64,000 bases of DNA from Roseomonas marmotae (GTDB taxonomy: Bacteria; Pseudomonadota; Alphaproteobacteria; Acetobacterales; Acetobacteraceae): contig NZ_CP061091.1 of the NCBI RefSeq assembly GCF_017654485.1, positions 1,129,501 to 1,193,500 on the forward strand, written 5' to 3'. Made by a program: the position numbers and the translations under genes. The notes beneath the pieces were generated by a model. That model did no database searches, had not been told where the DNA came from, and was given only the letters and a program-made list of their open reading frames with translations. Positions 1 to 8,633 of the stretch are shown here, piece after piece (positions within the stretch are counted from its first letter, which is position 1; each line of letters opens with the position of its first letter).

Positions 1-1390
1 GGTCACCGCGGGACAGCAGCATGGCGCGCCGCAGGTGCTCCTCCATCAGCGGGCCCAGGATGAAACCAAGGATCAGCGGCGCCGGCTCGAACTTCAGCAG
101 CACCATGCCATAGCCGATGACGCCGAAGATCATCACCAGCAACACGTCGAAGGCGCTGTTGTTGACGCTGAACACGCCGATGCAGATGAACAGCAGGATC
201 GACGGATAGAGGATGCCGTAGGGGATGCGCAGCATCCGCACCCAGAGTCCGATCATCGGGATGTTCAGGATCACCAGCATGACGTTGCCGATCCAGAAGC
301 TGGCGATGAGGCCCCAGAACAATTCCGGATGGTCGGAGACAAGGCGCGGCCCGGGCTGGATGCCCTGGATGATCATGGCGCCCAGCATCAGCGCCATCAC
401 GGCATCGCCTGGGATGCCGAGGGTGAGCGTCGGGATGAAGGCCGTCTGCGCCGAGGCGTTGGAAGCGGATTCCGGCGCGCTGATGCCCTCGACGGCGCCC
501 TTTCCGAAGCGTTCCGGCTGCCGGGACATGCGCTTCTCCACCGCATAGGCGATGAAGGCGGCAATGGTGGTGCCTGCGCCCGGCAGCGTGCCGAAGAAGG
601 AGCCGACACCGCTGCCGCGCAGCATGGCGCGCCAGGACCGCTTCACATCGTCCGCCCTGGGAAGCATGGAGCGCATGGTGATGCTCTCCTGCTTCTGCTT
701 GTTGACATCACGCATTCGCATGATGCTGGTGATGACCTCGGACACGCCGAACAGACCCATGGCGACCGCGACGAGGTTCAGCCCGTCGGACAACTGCGGG
801 ATGCCGAAGGTGAAGCGCTGCTGGCCGGTCTGCACGTCGGTGCCGATCATGCCCAGCGCCAAGCCCAGCAGCACCATGGCGATACCCTTGGCCGGCGATC
901 CCTGCGCCAGCGCCGCGGCGGCGATGAGGCCAAGCAGCATCATCGAGAAATAGTCGGCCGGGCCGAAGGCGAGCGCCACGCTGGCCAGAGTGGGCGAGAA
1001 GGCCGTCAGGATGATGATGCCGATGGTGCTGCCGACGAAGGAGGCGATCGTCGTCATGAACAGGGCGACGCCGGCGCGGCCCTGCTTGGCCATCGGGTAG
1101 CCGTCCAGGCAGACCACGGCCGCCGCCGGCGTGCCGGGGAGGTTCATCAGGATCGACGCCGTGGAGCCGCCATACTGCGCGCCATAATAGATGCCGGCCA
1201 GCATGATGATGGCGGCTGTGGGCGGCACGTGGAAGGTAAGGGGCAGCAGCATCGAGATCGTGGCGAGCGGCCCGATGCCAGGCAGCACGCCGATGAAGGT
1301 GCCAAGGAATACACCGAAGAAGCAGTAGAGCAGGTTCTGCATGGCGAAGGCTTCACCGAAGCCCAGCGCCAGATTGGAAAACATGTCCAT
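1..1390 (-). CDS. tctA: Tripartite tricarboxylate transporter large permease TctA (3' end cut by window)
   Basis: Large membrane subunit of a TctABC-type secondary carrier that imports tri- or dicarboxylates captured by a periplasmic TctC protein. The 463 codons visible (family about 500) read MDMFSNLALGFGEAF at the start, then the glycine/proline-rich signatures GVLPGIGPLATI and FGTLPGAGTTIAAF that recur in the two halves of TctA proteins, with many hydrophobic segments. The protein is still open at base 1, so the C-terminus lies outside. The ATG shares one base with the TAA of tctB (TAATG), so translation is coupled. No tctC is in the window next to it, but a distant TctC/Bug-like protein is encoded at 32088-33083. 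Substrate cannot be read from sequence. Confidence 0.93.
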   Translation of the reverse strand, partial: MDMFSNLALGFGEAFAMQNLLYCFFGVFLGTFIGVLPGIGPLATISMLLPLTFHVPPTAAIIMLAGIYYGAQYGGSTASILMNLPGTPAAAVVCLDGYPMAKQGRAGVALFMTTIASFVGSTIGIIILTAFSPTLASVALAFGPADYFSMMLLGLIAAAALAQGSPAKGIAMVLLGLALGMIGTDVQTGQQRFTFGIPQLSDGLNLVAVAMGLFGVSEVITSIMRMRDVNKQKQESITMRSMLPRADDVKRSWRAMLRGSGVGSFFGTLPGAGTTIAAFIAYAVEKRMSRQPERFGKGAVEGISAPESASNASAQTAFIPTLTLGIPGDAVMALMLGAMIIQGIQPGPRLVSDHPELFWGLIASFWIGNVMLVILNIPMIGLWVRMLRIPYGILYPSILLFICIGVFSVNNSAFDVLLVMIFGVIGYGMVLLKFEPAPLILGFILGPLMEEHLRRAMLLSRGD

Positions 1391-1830
1391 TATTGCGGCC
1401 ACCGGAAGGCAGGAAGGGGGATGCCCAGCCCCTGCGTGAAGACAATGACGCCAAGAGCCGAGAGGCCCAGGGCAAGCAGTATGATGCGCAACGGCTTGAG
1501 GCCCGGCTCCGCCAGTGCGGCGGAGAGGGTGAGGGCAATAGTGGCCGGCACCAGCCCGAAGCGTTCGACGATGACCGCGAAGGCCAGCACCGAGAGGCTG
1601 ATGGTGGCGAAGGGTCGCCATTCCGGCCGGGGCAAGCTGCCCGCCCGCAGCATGCCCGGCACCAGCACCAGAAGGCCGAAGAGGATGATCGTCCCGCCGA
1701 TCACCACAGGGAAGTAGCCCGGCCCCATCCGGCGTAACGTTCCCATCGAGTAGTTGCCGGAGTACATCGCGAACCAGGCACCCGCGGCCATCAGCAGAAG
1801 ACCGCCGATGATGTCGCCATAATCTCTCAT
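1390..1830 (-). CDS. tctB: Tripartite tricarboxylate transporter small permease TctB
   Basis: Small four-helix membrane subunit that pairs with TctA. About 146 residues, the normal size. Visible features are a first helix around residues 6-22 (GGLLLMAAGAWFAMYS), the typical MGPGYFP motif about residue 33, a second helix (IGGTIILFGLLVLVPG) and two C-terminal helices. I prefer the ATG at 1830; a GTG at 1848 would add six residues but has no better ribosome site. It lies 42 bases downstream of the sigma-54 response regulator and overlaps tctA by one base, so the order kinase-regulator-tctB-tctA is probably one transcript. Confidence 0.88.
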   Translation of the reverse strand: MRDYGDIIGGLLLMAAGAWFAMYSGNYSMGTLRRMGPGYFPVVIGGTIILFGLLVLVPGMLRAGSLPRPEWRPFATISLSVLAFAVIVERFGLVPATIALTLSAALAEPGLKPLRIILLALGLSALGVIVFTQGLGIPLPAFRWPQ

Positions 1831-1872
1831 CGCTCTCAAACGAGACACTCCCAGGAGTTCTTGTGGAAAATC

Positions 1873-3189
1873 TCAGCCCTTGAGGCCGAGACGCCGCATC
1901 CGCTCCCACAGCGTGGTACGGGAGATGCCGAGCAGCTGAGCAGCATCGCCCACGCGGCTCCCGGCACGCGCCAGCACGCGCCGGATGTGCTCACGCTCGG
2001 CAGCGTCGCGGGCTTCGGCCAGCGAGAGCGGCGGTGCCTCCTGCGTCCGGCGTTCGGGAAACAGGTCCGCCGCTTCCAGGCGCGTGCCCTCGGCCAGCAC
2101 CATGGCGCGCTCGACGCGGTTGCGGAGTTCGCGCACATTGCCGGGCCAGTCATGCGCCAGCAGCGCGTCAAAGGCAGGCGCCGAAAGCTGCGGCTCCTCC
2201 CGCCCGAAGGCTGAGGCAAAGTGGCGCAGGAAATGCGCCGCCAGCGCGCCGAGATCCTCCGGTCGCTCGCGCAATGGCGGCACGGTCAGTTCCACCACGG
2301 CAAGGCGATAGAACAGGTCCTCGCGGAAGCGGCCCTCGGCCACGCGTGCGCGGAGGTCGGCATTGCTGGCAGCAATGATGCGTGCCTGCAGCGGCAGTTC
2401 TTCCCGCCCGCCAAGGCGGGTGAAGCGCCGCTCCTGCAGCAGGCGCAGCAGCTTCGCCTGGGGAGCCGGCCCGAGTTCCGCCACCTCGTCGAGGAACAGC
2501 GTGCCGCCGGCCGCGCGCTCGGCGAGGCCAGCCTGTCGCTCGGCCGCGCCGGTGAAGGCGCCGCGCTCATGGCCGAAGATCTGGCTTTCCAGCAGCTCCG
2601 CCGGAATCGCCGCGCAGTTGATGGCAACGAACGGTCCCACGGCGCGGCTGCCATTGTCGTGCAGCACGCGCGCCGCCACTTCCTTGCCGGCGCCGCTCTC
2701 GCCCCCGAGCAGCACGGTGGTATCGACGAGGCCGAGCTTCAGCAGGTGGCGGCGCAGCGTGCGCATGGCCGGGGACGACCAGCCGGTGATATCCGCGGCG
2801 GGCGCGTCGGGGGCCGCCCAGCCGGCATAGGTGGCCAGCTTGTCGATCAGGAGCTGTGCCGGAAAGGGCTTCTCCACATAGTCGTCGGCGCCGGCACGCA
2901 GCAGCCGCACCGCCTGCGCCACGTCACCGAAGGCCGTGACGACGATGATGGGCGTGCCACCCAGCTCGGGCATCAACCGGGTGAGCAGCGCCTCGCCATT
3001 GCCGTCGGGCAGGCGGATGTCGCAGACGATCAGGGTTGGCCGCTGGCGGCGCAGCAGCGCCTCGCCCTCACGCGCGCTGCGCGCCCAGGCGGTGGCGATT
3101 CCCTCCAGCGTCAGCCGCTGCACCAGGCTCTCGCCCAGCACCTCGTCATCCTCGATCAGCACCACGGAGCGGGAAGGGGTCGGGCTCAT
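1873..3189 (-). CDS. Sigma-54-dependent response regulator, NtrC/DctD type
   Basis: Response regulator of 438 residues that should activate sigma-54 promoters when phosphorylated. The receiver domain (about 7-120) has the acidic pair D14/D15, phospho-acceptor D57 (IVCDIRLPD) and K107. The AAA+ domain has Walker A GESGAGKE (163-170), the sigma-54-contacting GAFTGA loop (210-215) and Walker B LFLDE (231-235). A Fis-type helix-turn-helix ends the protein (SRVGDAAQLLGISRTTLWER). The open frame continues upstream of this ATG, but the ATGA overlap with the kinase stop fixes the start. Gene order with tctBA suggests it controls carboxylate uptake, as DctD does for dctA; classical TctD is instead OmpR-type, so this is a DctB/DctD-like solution. 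Confidence 0.93.
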   Translation of the reverse strand: MSPTPSRSVVLIEDDEVLGESLVQRLTLEGIATAWARSAREGEALLRRQRPTLIVCDIRLPDGNGEALLTRLMPELGGTPIIVVTAFGDVAQAVRLLRAGADDYVEKPFPAQLLIDKLATYAGWAAPDAPAADITGWSSPAMRTLRRHLLKLGLVDTTVLLGGESGAGKEVAARVLHDNGSRAVGPFVAINCAAIPAELLESQIFGHERGAFTGAAERQAGLAERAAGGTLFLDEVAELGPAPQAKLLRLLQERRFTRLGGREELPLQARIIAASNADLRARVAEGRFREDLFYRLAVVELTVPPLRERPEDLGALAAHFLRHFASAFGREEPQLSAPAFDALLAHDWPGNVRELRNRVERAMVLAEGTRLEAADLFPERRTQEAPPLSLAEARDAAEREHIRRVLARAGSRVGDAAQLLGISRTTLWERMRRLGLKG

Positions 3190-4592
3190 GGCATCTTCTC
3201 CGCGCGGGCCGGTAGGTCGAGGGTGATGCGGCTGCCCCGCGCCAGTTTCACGACCCCAATGCGGGCGCCGAGGCTGGCGGCGAGCTGCGCCGCGATTTCC
3301 AGCCCCAGTCCGCCGGACGTGCCGCCGGCGGCATCCGTGCCGCTGCCGGCAAGGCGCTGTTCCGCCTCCGCCGGCAGGCCGCCCGCCTCGTCCTCCACGC
3401 AGATCGTCAGGCGCGTATCCGTGGCGCGGTCCACGCGCAGACGGACCTGCCGGCCCGGCGGCGTGGCGGCGACGGCGTTCAGCAGCAGGTTGAGAAGGAG
3501 CTGCCGCAGGCGCAGCGCATCGGTGGGGAAGGGCTCCGGCAGGGAAACATGCCAGTCCAGCCCGACCTGGCCGCGCCGCGCCTCCGGCATCACCAGCAGG
3601 CGCAGGTCTTCCAGGTCCTCGGCCGAGAGAGGCCGGCGTTCGTCGTTTTGGCGGTAGGTGGCGAGGGTGCTGCGGACCACGGCCTCGATCTGCCGCAGCC
3701 CTCGTTCCACGAGGTCGAGCGCCCGGCCGCGTGCCGCCGGATCGTCGCCGAAGCGGCGCGCTGTTTCCAGGGCTGTCAGCATGCCGGCAAGGGGGTTGCG
3801 GACCTCGTGCGCCACGCTGGCGGCGAGGCGGCCCAGCATGGCGGCGCGCTCCCGCTCCGCCAGGCGGCTGGCCAGCTCCTCCCGCTCCCGTAGCCGGGCG
3901 GCCATCAGGTTGAAGGCTTCGGCCAGGCGGTTGGCCTCGACATCGTGCCGGGCGAGGGGAAGGGGTTCGAAATCTCCGGTGCCGGCGCGGTTCAGGGCCG
4001 CCCTCACGGCCAGGAAGGGCTGCATCAGCCGGCGCGCCAGCAGCATGGCGAGGCCGGCGGCCAACGTTGCCAGCACGAGGTCGGCCACTGTCAGAACCCA
4101 GGTGACGTGGCGCTGCCGGCTGGTCTGCTCGGGGAAGGCAAGCTGCGCCGCCACGAGTGCCACCACCTGCCCATCCATCACCAGCTCGCGCTGTACCCAG
4201 GCCGTATCCTGGGCGGGATCGGGTGACCAATGCAGGCCTGCCTGCCCGAAGGCCATGGGCGATGGGCCCTGCGGCTCGCCGGCATGGGCCAGAGGACGGC
4301 CACTGGGATCAGCCACGATAATAGCCAGATCGTTGACGCCGCGCTGGAATCCCATGCTGCGCTCCAGCGCCGCCTCCAGCCCCGAGAAGTCGCCGGCGCG
4401 CAGCCAGGGCAGGGCCGTGCCCGCGAGGCTGTCGATATAGACGTCAGCCATATGGGCCACACTGCTGTCCAGCTCCCGTTGCATGAAGCTCAGGGCCAGA
4501 TGGGTGGTGCCGACGGAGGAGACGAACACCGCCAGCCCCGCCAGGAGCGGCAGCCGTATGGCCAGGGGGAGCGAGCGAAGTTGAGGAAGCAT
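3186..4592 (-). CDS. Membrane sensor histidine kinase, DctB-like partner of the NtrC-type regulator
   Basis: Senses a periplasmic signal and phosphorylates the downstream regulator. About 468 residues from the ATG at 4592: transmembrane helix about 13-35, periplasmic domain about 36-160, second helix about 164-185, HAMP linker, dimerization/phosphoacceptor domain with H262 (SVAHEVRNPLAG), N box (LRQLLLNLLLNAV) and G box (EDEAGGLPAE ... GGLGLEIAAQ). The stop overlaps the regulator start (ATGA). An in-frame ATG at 4730 would add 46 polar residues before the first helix; I consider it less likely because a membrane signal-anchor starts right after the 4592 ATG. Confidence 0.88.
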   Translation of the reverse strand: MLPQLRSLPLAIRLPLLAGLAVFVSSVGTTHLALSFMQRELDSSVAHMADVYIDSLAGTALPWLRAGDFSGLEAALERSMGFQRGVNDLAIIVADPSGRPLAHAGEPQGPSPMAFGQAGLHWSPDPAQDTAWVQRELVMDGQVVALVAAQLAFPEQTSRQRHVTWVLTVADLVLATLAAGLAMLLARRLMQPFLAVRAALNRAGTGDFEPLPLARHDVEANRLAEAFNLMAARLREREELASRLAERERAAMLGRLAASVAHEVRNPLAGMLTALETARRFGDDPAARGRALDLVERGLRQIEAVVRSTLATYRQNDERRPLSAEDLEDLRLLVMPEARRGQVGLDWHVSLPEPFPTDALRLRQLLLNLLLNAVAATPPGRQVRLRVDRATDTRLTICVEDEAGGLPAEAEQRLAGSGTDAAGGTSGGLGLEIAAQLAASLGARIGVVKLARGSRITLDLPARAEKMP

Positions 4593-5230
4593 GGACGTCA
4601 GGCGTGCTCCGGAAAGATGCGTGTCCAACCGGCGCGGCAGGGCCTTGCCGATCGTTTGCAGCTTGCTTGCCTGCCGCCGCATGGGGCGGCGAGGCATGCG
4701 TGACCGCGATATGGCCTTGGCGTCGTACATCGAGCGCTGCTCTGCAAGAGCTTTGCCAGAGCTTAGAGGGGTGCAAACTCAATCACTTCGGCGCCAGACG
4801 CCGGGTGGCACGCCCGGATCTCCGGACATCTCTGGCGGTGCATGTCCGGATATCTGAACAGCATCGGGCGCGAGCATCCTGGGCTGCCCGGTCTGTTCTC
4901 AGGTGCTGCCTGCCTGTGTCAGCTAGGGAGGGCGTGATGCTCGTGCTCGCTGGGCAGGGATCAGTGCGCGGCAGTGTACTAGGCGCTGATGGAGCGCGGG
5001 GGCGCTCTGGATGACGCGACGGTGCGGGCGCTGGCGAAGGCGTGCGTATGAGTCCGCCACCTGCCGGAAGACCAGGAGTACCGCCTTGCGTCCTCTACGG
5101 GCTCAGCCGCAGTAGACGACGAGACGCCGTGCTGCGGGCGGAGGCGGCGTAAGCGCTGCGTGCCGCCCTGAACTGGCGTCAAGGGGAAGGGGCCGGACTC
5201 GTGGAAGCCCGGCAATGCCGCCTTATGTCA
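4593..5230. other. Intergenic stretch upstream of the two-component operon
   Basis: About 640 bases between the kinase start and the next gene end. I see no frame here with a recognisable protein; the short open frames on both strands look random or degenerate. The one structured element is the inverted repeat at 4821-4850. If the kinase really starts at 4730 the gap shrinks to 500 bases. Confidence 0.5.
4821..4850. promoter_or_regulatory. 9-bp inverted repeat, possible regulator site upstream of the kinase operon
   Basis: Arms TCCGGACAT (4821-4829) and ATGTCCGGA (4842-4850) are perfectly complementary with a 12-base spacer, so the arm centres are 21 bases or two helical turns apart, as in dimer operators or sigma-54 upstream activator sites. 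It lies 229 bases upstream of the kinase ATG. I could not find a convincing -24/-12 sigma-54 promoter beside it. Function is inferred. Confidence 0.35.
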
Positions 5231-5518
5231 TTAGTAGCCGCCCGGGCCACGCGGGCCGCGTGGCGGTGGAGGAGGCCGCCAGCGGGGCGGTTGGTGCGCC
5301 TGGTTGTAGAGATAGCCGGCACCCGCGCCGACACCGGCCCCGATCAGGGCGCCGAGGCCGGCATCACCGCTGAAGGAACCCACAACACCGCCCAGCGCCG
5401 CGCCGCCGGCGGTGCCGCCGAGAATGTTGCGGGTCTCGGGGTTCATGCCGCCCGGCCCGCAGGCGCCTAGGGAGAGCACTGCCACCAAGGGCAAGGCCAC
5501 GCGGAAATGGCGAATCAT
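5231..5518 (-). CDS. Small glycine-zipper lipoprotein
   Basis: About 95 residues. The N-terminus is a signal peptide ending in a lipobox-like LSLGAC, so the protein is probably lipidated and placed in the outer membrane. The middle is a glycine zipper (GGTAGGAALGGVVGSF and GLGALIGAGVGAGAGYLY), a pattern of two packed helices found in Rick_17kDa/OsmB-like antigens; the C-terminus is Pro/Arg-rich (RWRPPPPPRG) ending GPGGY. Start chosen at the second of two nearby ATGs because AAGGGG sits six bases upstream of it; the first ATG (5524) is also possible. It lies 13 bases downstream of the Rap1a-like gene, so they are probably cotranscribed. A similar protein is encoded at 52508-52801. Confidence 0.72.
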   Translation of the reverse strand: MIRHFRVALPLVAVLSLGACGPGGMNPETRNILGGTAGGAALGGVVGSFSGDAGLGALIGAGVGAGAGYLYNQAHQPPRWRPPPPPRGPRGPGGY

Positions 5519-5531
5519 CTGCATCCCCTTC

Positions 5532-5972
5532 TCAGCGGCCCATGGTGCCGCGGTTGGCGCCGCGCTGCTGGGCTGCATCTCCACAGGGAAAACTCGCCTG
5601 TGCCCAGCGGGTGAGGCCGTCGATCGCCGGCTCGTTGTTATATTGCGGATTCTGCCGCGCCCATGCGGCGAAGGAGAGGCCGCTCTCCGCCACGGTCGGG
5701 GGTGGATTGGGGAGGCAGTAGAGCGGACTTGCCTGGTCGCCGGCCATCCGTTCGGCCGTGTGGTACTGGCCCGCCGCCGTGATGTAGCCCTGGCAATAAG
5801 CGATGGATTCCAGGCGGCGCGGATGCTCGGGCGATGGATCACAGATCGCCGCCAGATCGGCGACGCTGCCGGCATGGGTCACGATGGAAGCACCCCCCTG
5901 CGGTGCCATCTGGGCCAGTGTAGGGGCTGTGGCCAAAGCGATGAGCGCCGAGGCCAAGGTGAGTATCCGCAT
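5532..5972 (-). CDS. Secreted Rap1a/Tai-family-like protein
   Basis: About 146 residues: signal peptide (MRILTLASALIALATAPTLA) and a small domain with four cysteines. The motifs LESIAYCQGYITAAGQ, SPLYCLPNPPP and WAQASFPCG match the pattern I know from Rap1a/Tai domains (CxGY, FCxP, and a helix ending AFPC). That family was first seen as periplasmic immunity proteins for type VI secretion amidases, but many members stand alone with unknown roles. No effector or secretion gene is near. The open frame extends upstream to 6083, but the signal peptide fixes the start at 5972. Family assignment is from pattern memory. Confidence 0.6.
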   Translation of the reverse strand: MRILTLASALIALATAPTLAQMAPQGGASIVTHAGSVADLAAICDPSPEHPRRLESIAYCQGYITAAGQYHTAERMAGDQASPLYCLPNPPPTVAESGLSFAAWARQNPQYNNEPAIDGLTRWAQASFPCGDAAQQRGANRGTMGR

Positions 5973-6143
5973 GAGATCGGTCCTCGCATGATCGCGGCGC
6001 GCGGACCCGTGCAGGATAGCCCGACGGCCTGAACCGGCGGCCGGGCGCGCCCGGCCGCCAGGAGTGGAATCCACGCGGCGCATGATAGTTGCGGTGTCGT
6101 TCTCAAGTCAGGGCCGCGAAAGGTGCCGCCAGGGGCCGGGGCC

Positions 6144-6949
6144 TAGGCTCAGGGCTCATTGATCCAGAAGAGGACGGTGGCGGCGAGGCAGATGGCGGAC
6201 ATGAAGGCGTGGGCGCAGCGGTCATAGCGCATGGCGATGCGGCGCCAGTCCTTGAGCCTGCCGGACATGTTCTCGATACGGTGCCGCTGGCGATACAGCA
6301 TCCTGTCATGCGGAATGCGCTGCTTGCGTCCGCGGCGTGACGGAATGCAGGGTTCGATACCGCGAGCGGCCAGGGCCTGACGGAAGCGGTCGCTGTCATA
6401 GCCTTTGTCGCCGATCAGGATGCGGGCGGGCGGCAGGGCGCCGAGCATCAGCGCTGCGCCTTTGTGGTCGCTCATCTGACCTTCGGAGAGCAGCATGATG
6501 AGCGGGCGGCCTTGGCCATCAGTGATGGCGTGCAGCTTGGAGTTCAGGTCGCCTCAGGTAGCGCCCGATACGGCGGGAAACAGCCCTTTTGAGCCGGCTG
6601 GCTGCTGTGCGGTGAGCCTTGAGGTGCATAGCATCGATCATCAGCCGGTCAGGCTGACCCTTGCGCCCTGCCAGCCCCACGAAGATGCGGTTGTACAGGG
6701 CCTTGTGTGGGCCGTACTCGGCAGGCGCGTCGCGCCAGCGCAAGCCATTGCGGATGACGTGGATGATGTCGCTGACGACCCGCTGGTCGTCGGCCCGCGG
6801 CACACCATGCGAAAGCGGAAAGTAGCGCGAGATCCGCTCGATCTGTGCCTTCGTCAGCCAGAACAGGTCAGCCATGGCAGCACCTCTGGCTACCATGGAA
6901 TCACAGCAGGATCAAAGCGCAAGAGGCTCGTTAATAGGTCCTGACCCTA
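6144..6949 (-). mobile_element. Degenerate IS5-family insertion sequence, about 0.8 kb
   Basis: The element is bounded by imperfect terminal inverted repeats: TAGGCTCAGGGCTCATTGA at 6144-6162 and TTAATAGGTCCTGACCCTA at 6931-6949 (14 of 19 positions complementary). A TA dinucleotide sits at both outer edges, which fits a TA target duplication. It holds one broken transposase. It is inserted between the Rap1a-like gene and another IS remnant. Confidence 0.8.
6149..6896 (-). pseudogene. IS5-family (IS427-like) transposase, disrupted
   Basis: The 5' part (6519-6896) reads FWLTKAQIERISRYFPLSHG and then IDAMHLKAHRTAAS; the 3' part (6149-6496) reads LLSEGQMSDHKGAALML, DKGYDSDRF and ends RYDRCAHAFMSAICLAATVLFWI. 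Two lesions are visible against the family pattern. First, LYNR joins directly to IFVGLAG, so about 12 residues (the usual F-RWSRLGVFNR stretch) are missing in frame. Second, around 6520-6590 the frame shifts and the second frame has a TGA where a TKGGLNSK-like stretch is expected. Some IS427 relatives use a programmed frameshift, but the deletion and stop make this copy probably inactive. Confidence 0.82.
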
Positions 6950-6965
6950 AACTGCCCAAGTAGTG

Positions 6966-7440
6966 TTAGAGCCTATCCGGTAGGGCGTGACGCCATGTGA
7001 TGATGCCGCAGGCAAGATGGAGCCGGGCGAGGTAGTTGTCAGGCTTCTTGATCCATCGGATCAGGCTGGAGCGGAAGCGGTTCAGCCAGGAGGAGTGCAT
7101 GCGTTCAACGACGCAGCGCCTTGCCTTGGCTCCGGCGCGCCGTTTGGCCCTGCCGTCCTCGCCACGTGTGCGCAGGTGCAGGGTGAACCCGAACTCGGCT
7201 GCCAGTGCACGCGGCTCGTCATAGTCGAAGCCGTTATCGAGGCAGAGGTGCTGGGGGCGATGGGGGCGTCGGCTTGGGCCTTTGATTGAGATCGCCTCAA
7301 GCGCCGGGTGCATCAGATTGTGGTCGTTGCGATTGGCCCCTTCGATCACCCACCCAAGGGGACGCTTTTCGCGTTTGGACGTCTCACGCTGGTCCCACGT
7401 TTGTTCGTGCATCTGTTGCGGCGGGCATTGGCCGGAGACG
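6966..7440 (-). pseudogene. C-terminal remnant of another IS5-family transposase
   Basis: The frame encodes PLGWVIEGANRNDHNLMHPALE, then HLCLDNGFDYDEP with the second catalytic Asp region, and VVERMHSSWLNRFR with the catalytic Glu, ending ACGIITWRHALPDRL. This is the distal half of a DDE transposase different from the one in 6144-6949. The N-terminal half is absent; upstream of about 7350 the frame no longer matches but another frame does (CTNKRGTS), so there is also a frameshift. The sequence GAGCCTATCCGG at 6970-6981 may be its terminal repeat. A short piece of the same region recurs at 11352. Confidence 0.75.
7392..7424. repeat. 33-base repeat, copy 1 (29/33 identical to 11352-11384)
   Basis: This stretch and 11352-11384 match at 29 of 33 positions without gaps; weaker similarity runs about 40 bases further. 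Copy 1 lies in the decayed 5' part of the IS5 transposase remnant. Confidence 0.75.
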
Positions 7441-7514
7441 GAATGACTGCTTCTTGGCGGATGGCACAAGAAAGCAGACCTTCGACAAGCCTGGTTGCTT
7501 TCGGTCCGTCCACC

Positions 7515-8489
7515 TTATGCCCGGAAGCGCTTGCGGTACTCGGCGGGCGTCAGGCCCACGATCCGCGTGAACACCTTCCGGAAAGCGCCTGGGTCGGAGT
7601 AGCCGACCTCCCATGCCACCTGGTCCGCTGTAAGCGGGCTGGATTGAAGCAGCTCGCGAGCTTTTCCAACGCGGAGCCGCTGATAGTACTCCGTCGTTGT
7701 CAGGCCTGTTGCCTTCTGGAAGCGTCGCAGGAAGGTCCGCTCTTCCAAGCCTGCCTGGGCGGCCAGAGTGGCCAAGTCGGCATCTTTCGCCTCTGTTGCC
7801 TGAAGCCAGTGCTGGACCTTGAGGATGGCGCCGTCACCGTGGCTCAGCCTCGGTGTGAAGGCGCTGTAGTAGCTCTGCTCCCGCCCGGGGGGATCAACCA
7901 GGAGCCGCCGCGCCGTCTCCATCATAACCACCGGTCCGAGATGACGGTCGATCAGCTTCAGGACGAGGTCGGTCCAGGCCATCGCCCCGCCCGCAGTGAT
8001 GATATCGCCGTCGTCGATGAGCAGGCGGGCGGCATCCGTCCTGGCCTCGGGAAAGCGGGCCTGGAACGCCTCCTCGAAGATCCAATGGGTGGTGACGCAC
8101 CGGCCGGACAGGAGGCCTGTCTCGCCCAGCAGGAACGCGCCCGTGCAAATCGAGCCGAGCGAGGTGCCGGTGCCATGTCGCTCGCGGAGCCAGTTCACAA
8201 AGGGAGCCGCCTCGTCGGCTTCGATAAGCGCGCCCAGCCGGGGCGGCATGATGAGGACGTTCGGCGCCCCCTCAATTCCGGGAGCGGTATCGAACACGCG
8301 CGCCGGCATGTCCTCACCATTCTGCAACTGCCAATGACTGACACGAAGGGAAGGTGTCTGGGGACCATCAGCCTTTTCGCCCGCGATCCGGTCCGCGAGC
8401 GCTAGGAAGTCCGTCATCCCAAGAACGGCCGCCATCTGGGCGCCAGGGTAGATCACCAGGCCAATCTCGATTGGCTTCTGCACCACCAT
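7515..8489 (-). CDS. GlxA-type transcriptional regulator (DJ-1/PfpI domain plus AraC helix-turn-helix)
   Basis: About 324 residues. The first 200 residues form a class I glutamine-amidotransferase-like (DJ-1/PfpI) domain, with the nucleophile-elbow-like SLGSICTGAFLLGETGLLSG; the last 100 are an AraC/XylS DNA-binding domain (LATLAAQAGLEERTFLRRFQ ... VAWEVGYSDPGAFRKVFTR). Relatives such as GlxA, FtrA and ArgR-type activators control catabolic genes. The start at 8489 (MVVQKPIEIGLVIYPG) fits family length; 8507 would add six residues. It is transcribed away from the metallo-hydrolase at 8634, 144 bases apart, so that gene is its likely target. Confidence 0.9.
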   Translation of the reverse strand: MVVQKPIEIGLVIYPGAQMAAVLGMTDFLALADRIAGEKADGPQTPSLRVSHWQLQNGEDMPARVFDTAPGIEGAPNVLIMPPRLGALIEADEAAPFVNWLRERHGTGTSLGSICTGAFLLGETGLLSGRCVTTHWIFEEAFQARFPEARTDAARLLIDDGDIITAGGAMAWTDLVLKLIDRHLGPVVMMETARRLLVDPPGREQSYYSAFTPRLSHGDGAILKVQHWLQATEAKDADLATLAAQAGLEERTFLRRFQKATGLTTTEYYQRLRVGKARELLQSSPLTADQVAWEVGYSDPGAFRKVFTRIVGLTPAEYRKRFRA

Positions 8490-8633
8490 GTCGTTTCCGG
8501 CCCTCATTATGTCGATGCCGCCACTCTTATCCTTGCGCCTAGTCCGTTATCCAGAAGTTATCGCGGCCTTTACGGCATGCGGGGGATACTGGTGCCCTTT
8601 GCAGCCCAGTTGCTGATAAGGAGGATTGGAACC

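Noticed and set aside
35-1717. Long plus-strand open frame of 560 codons
   Set aside because: Antisense to tctA/tctB; composition is His/Asp/Gln/Arg-rich as expected from the mirror of a GC-rich membrane gene, and the minus strand gives full family motifs.
4805-4825. Sigma-54 promoter beginning TGGCACG
   Set aside because: The -24 half is present but the -12 TTGC half is not, and it points away from the regulated genes.
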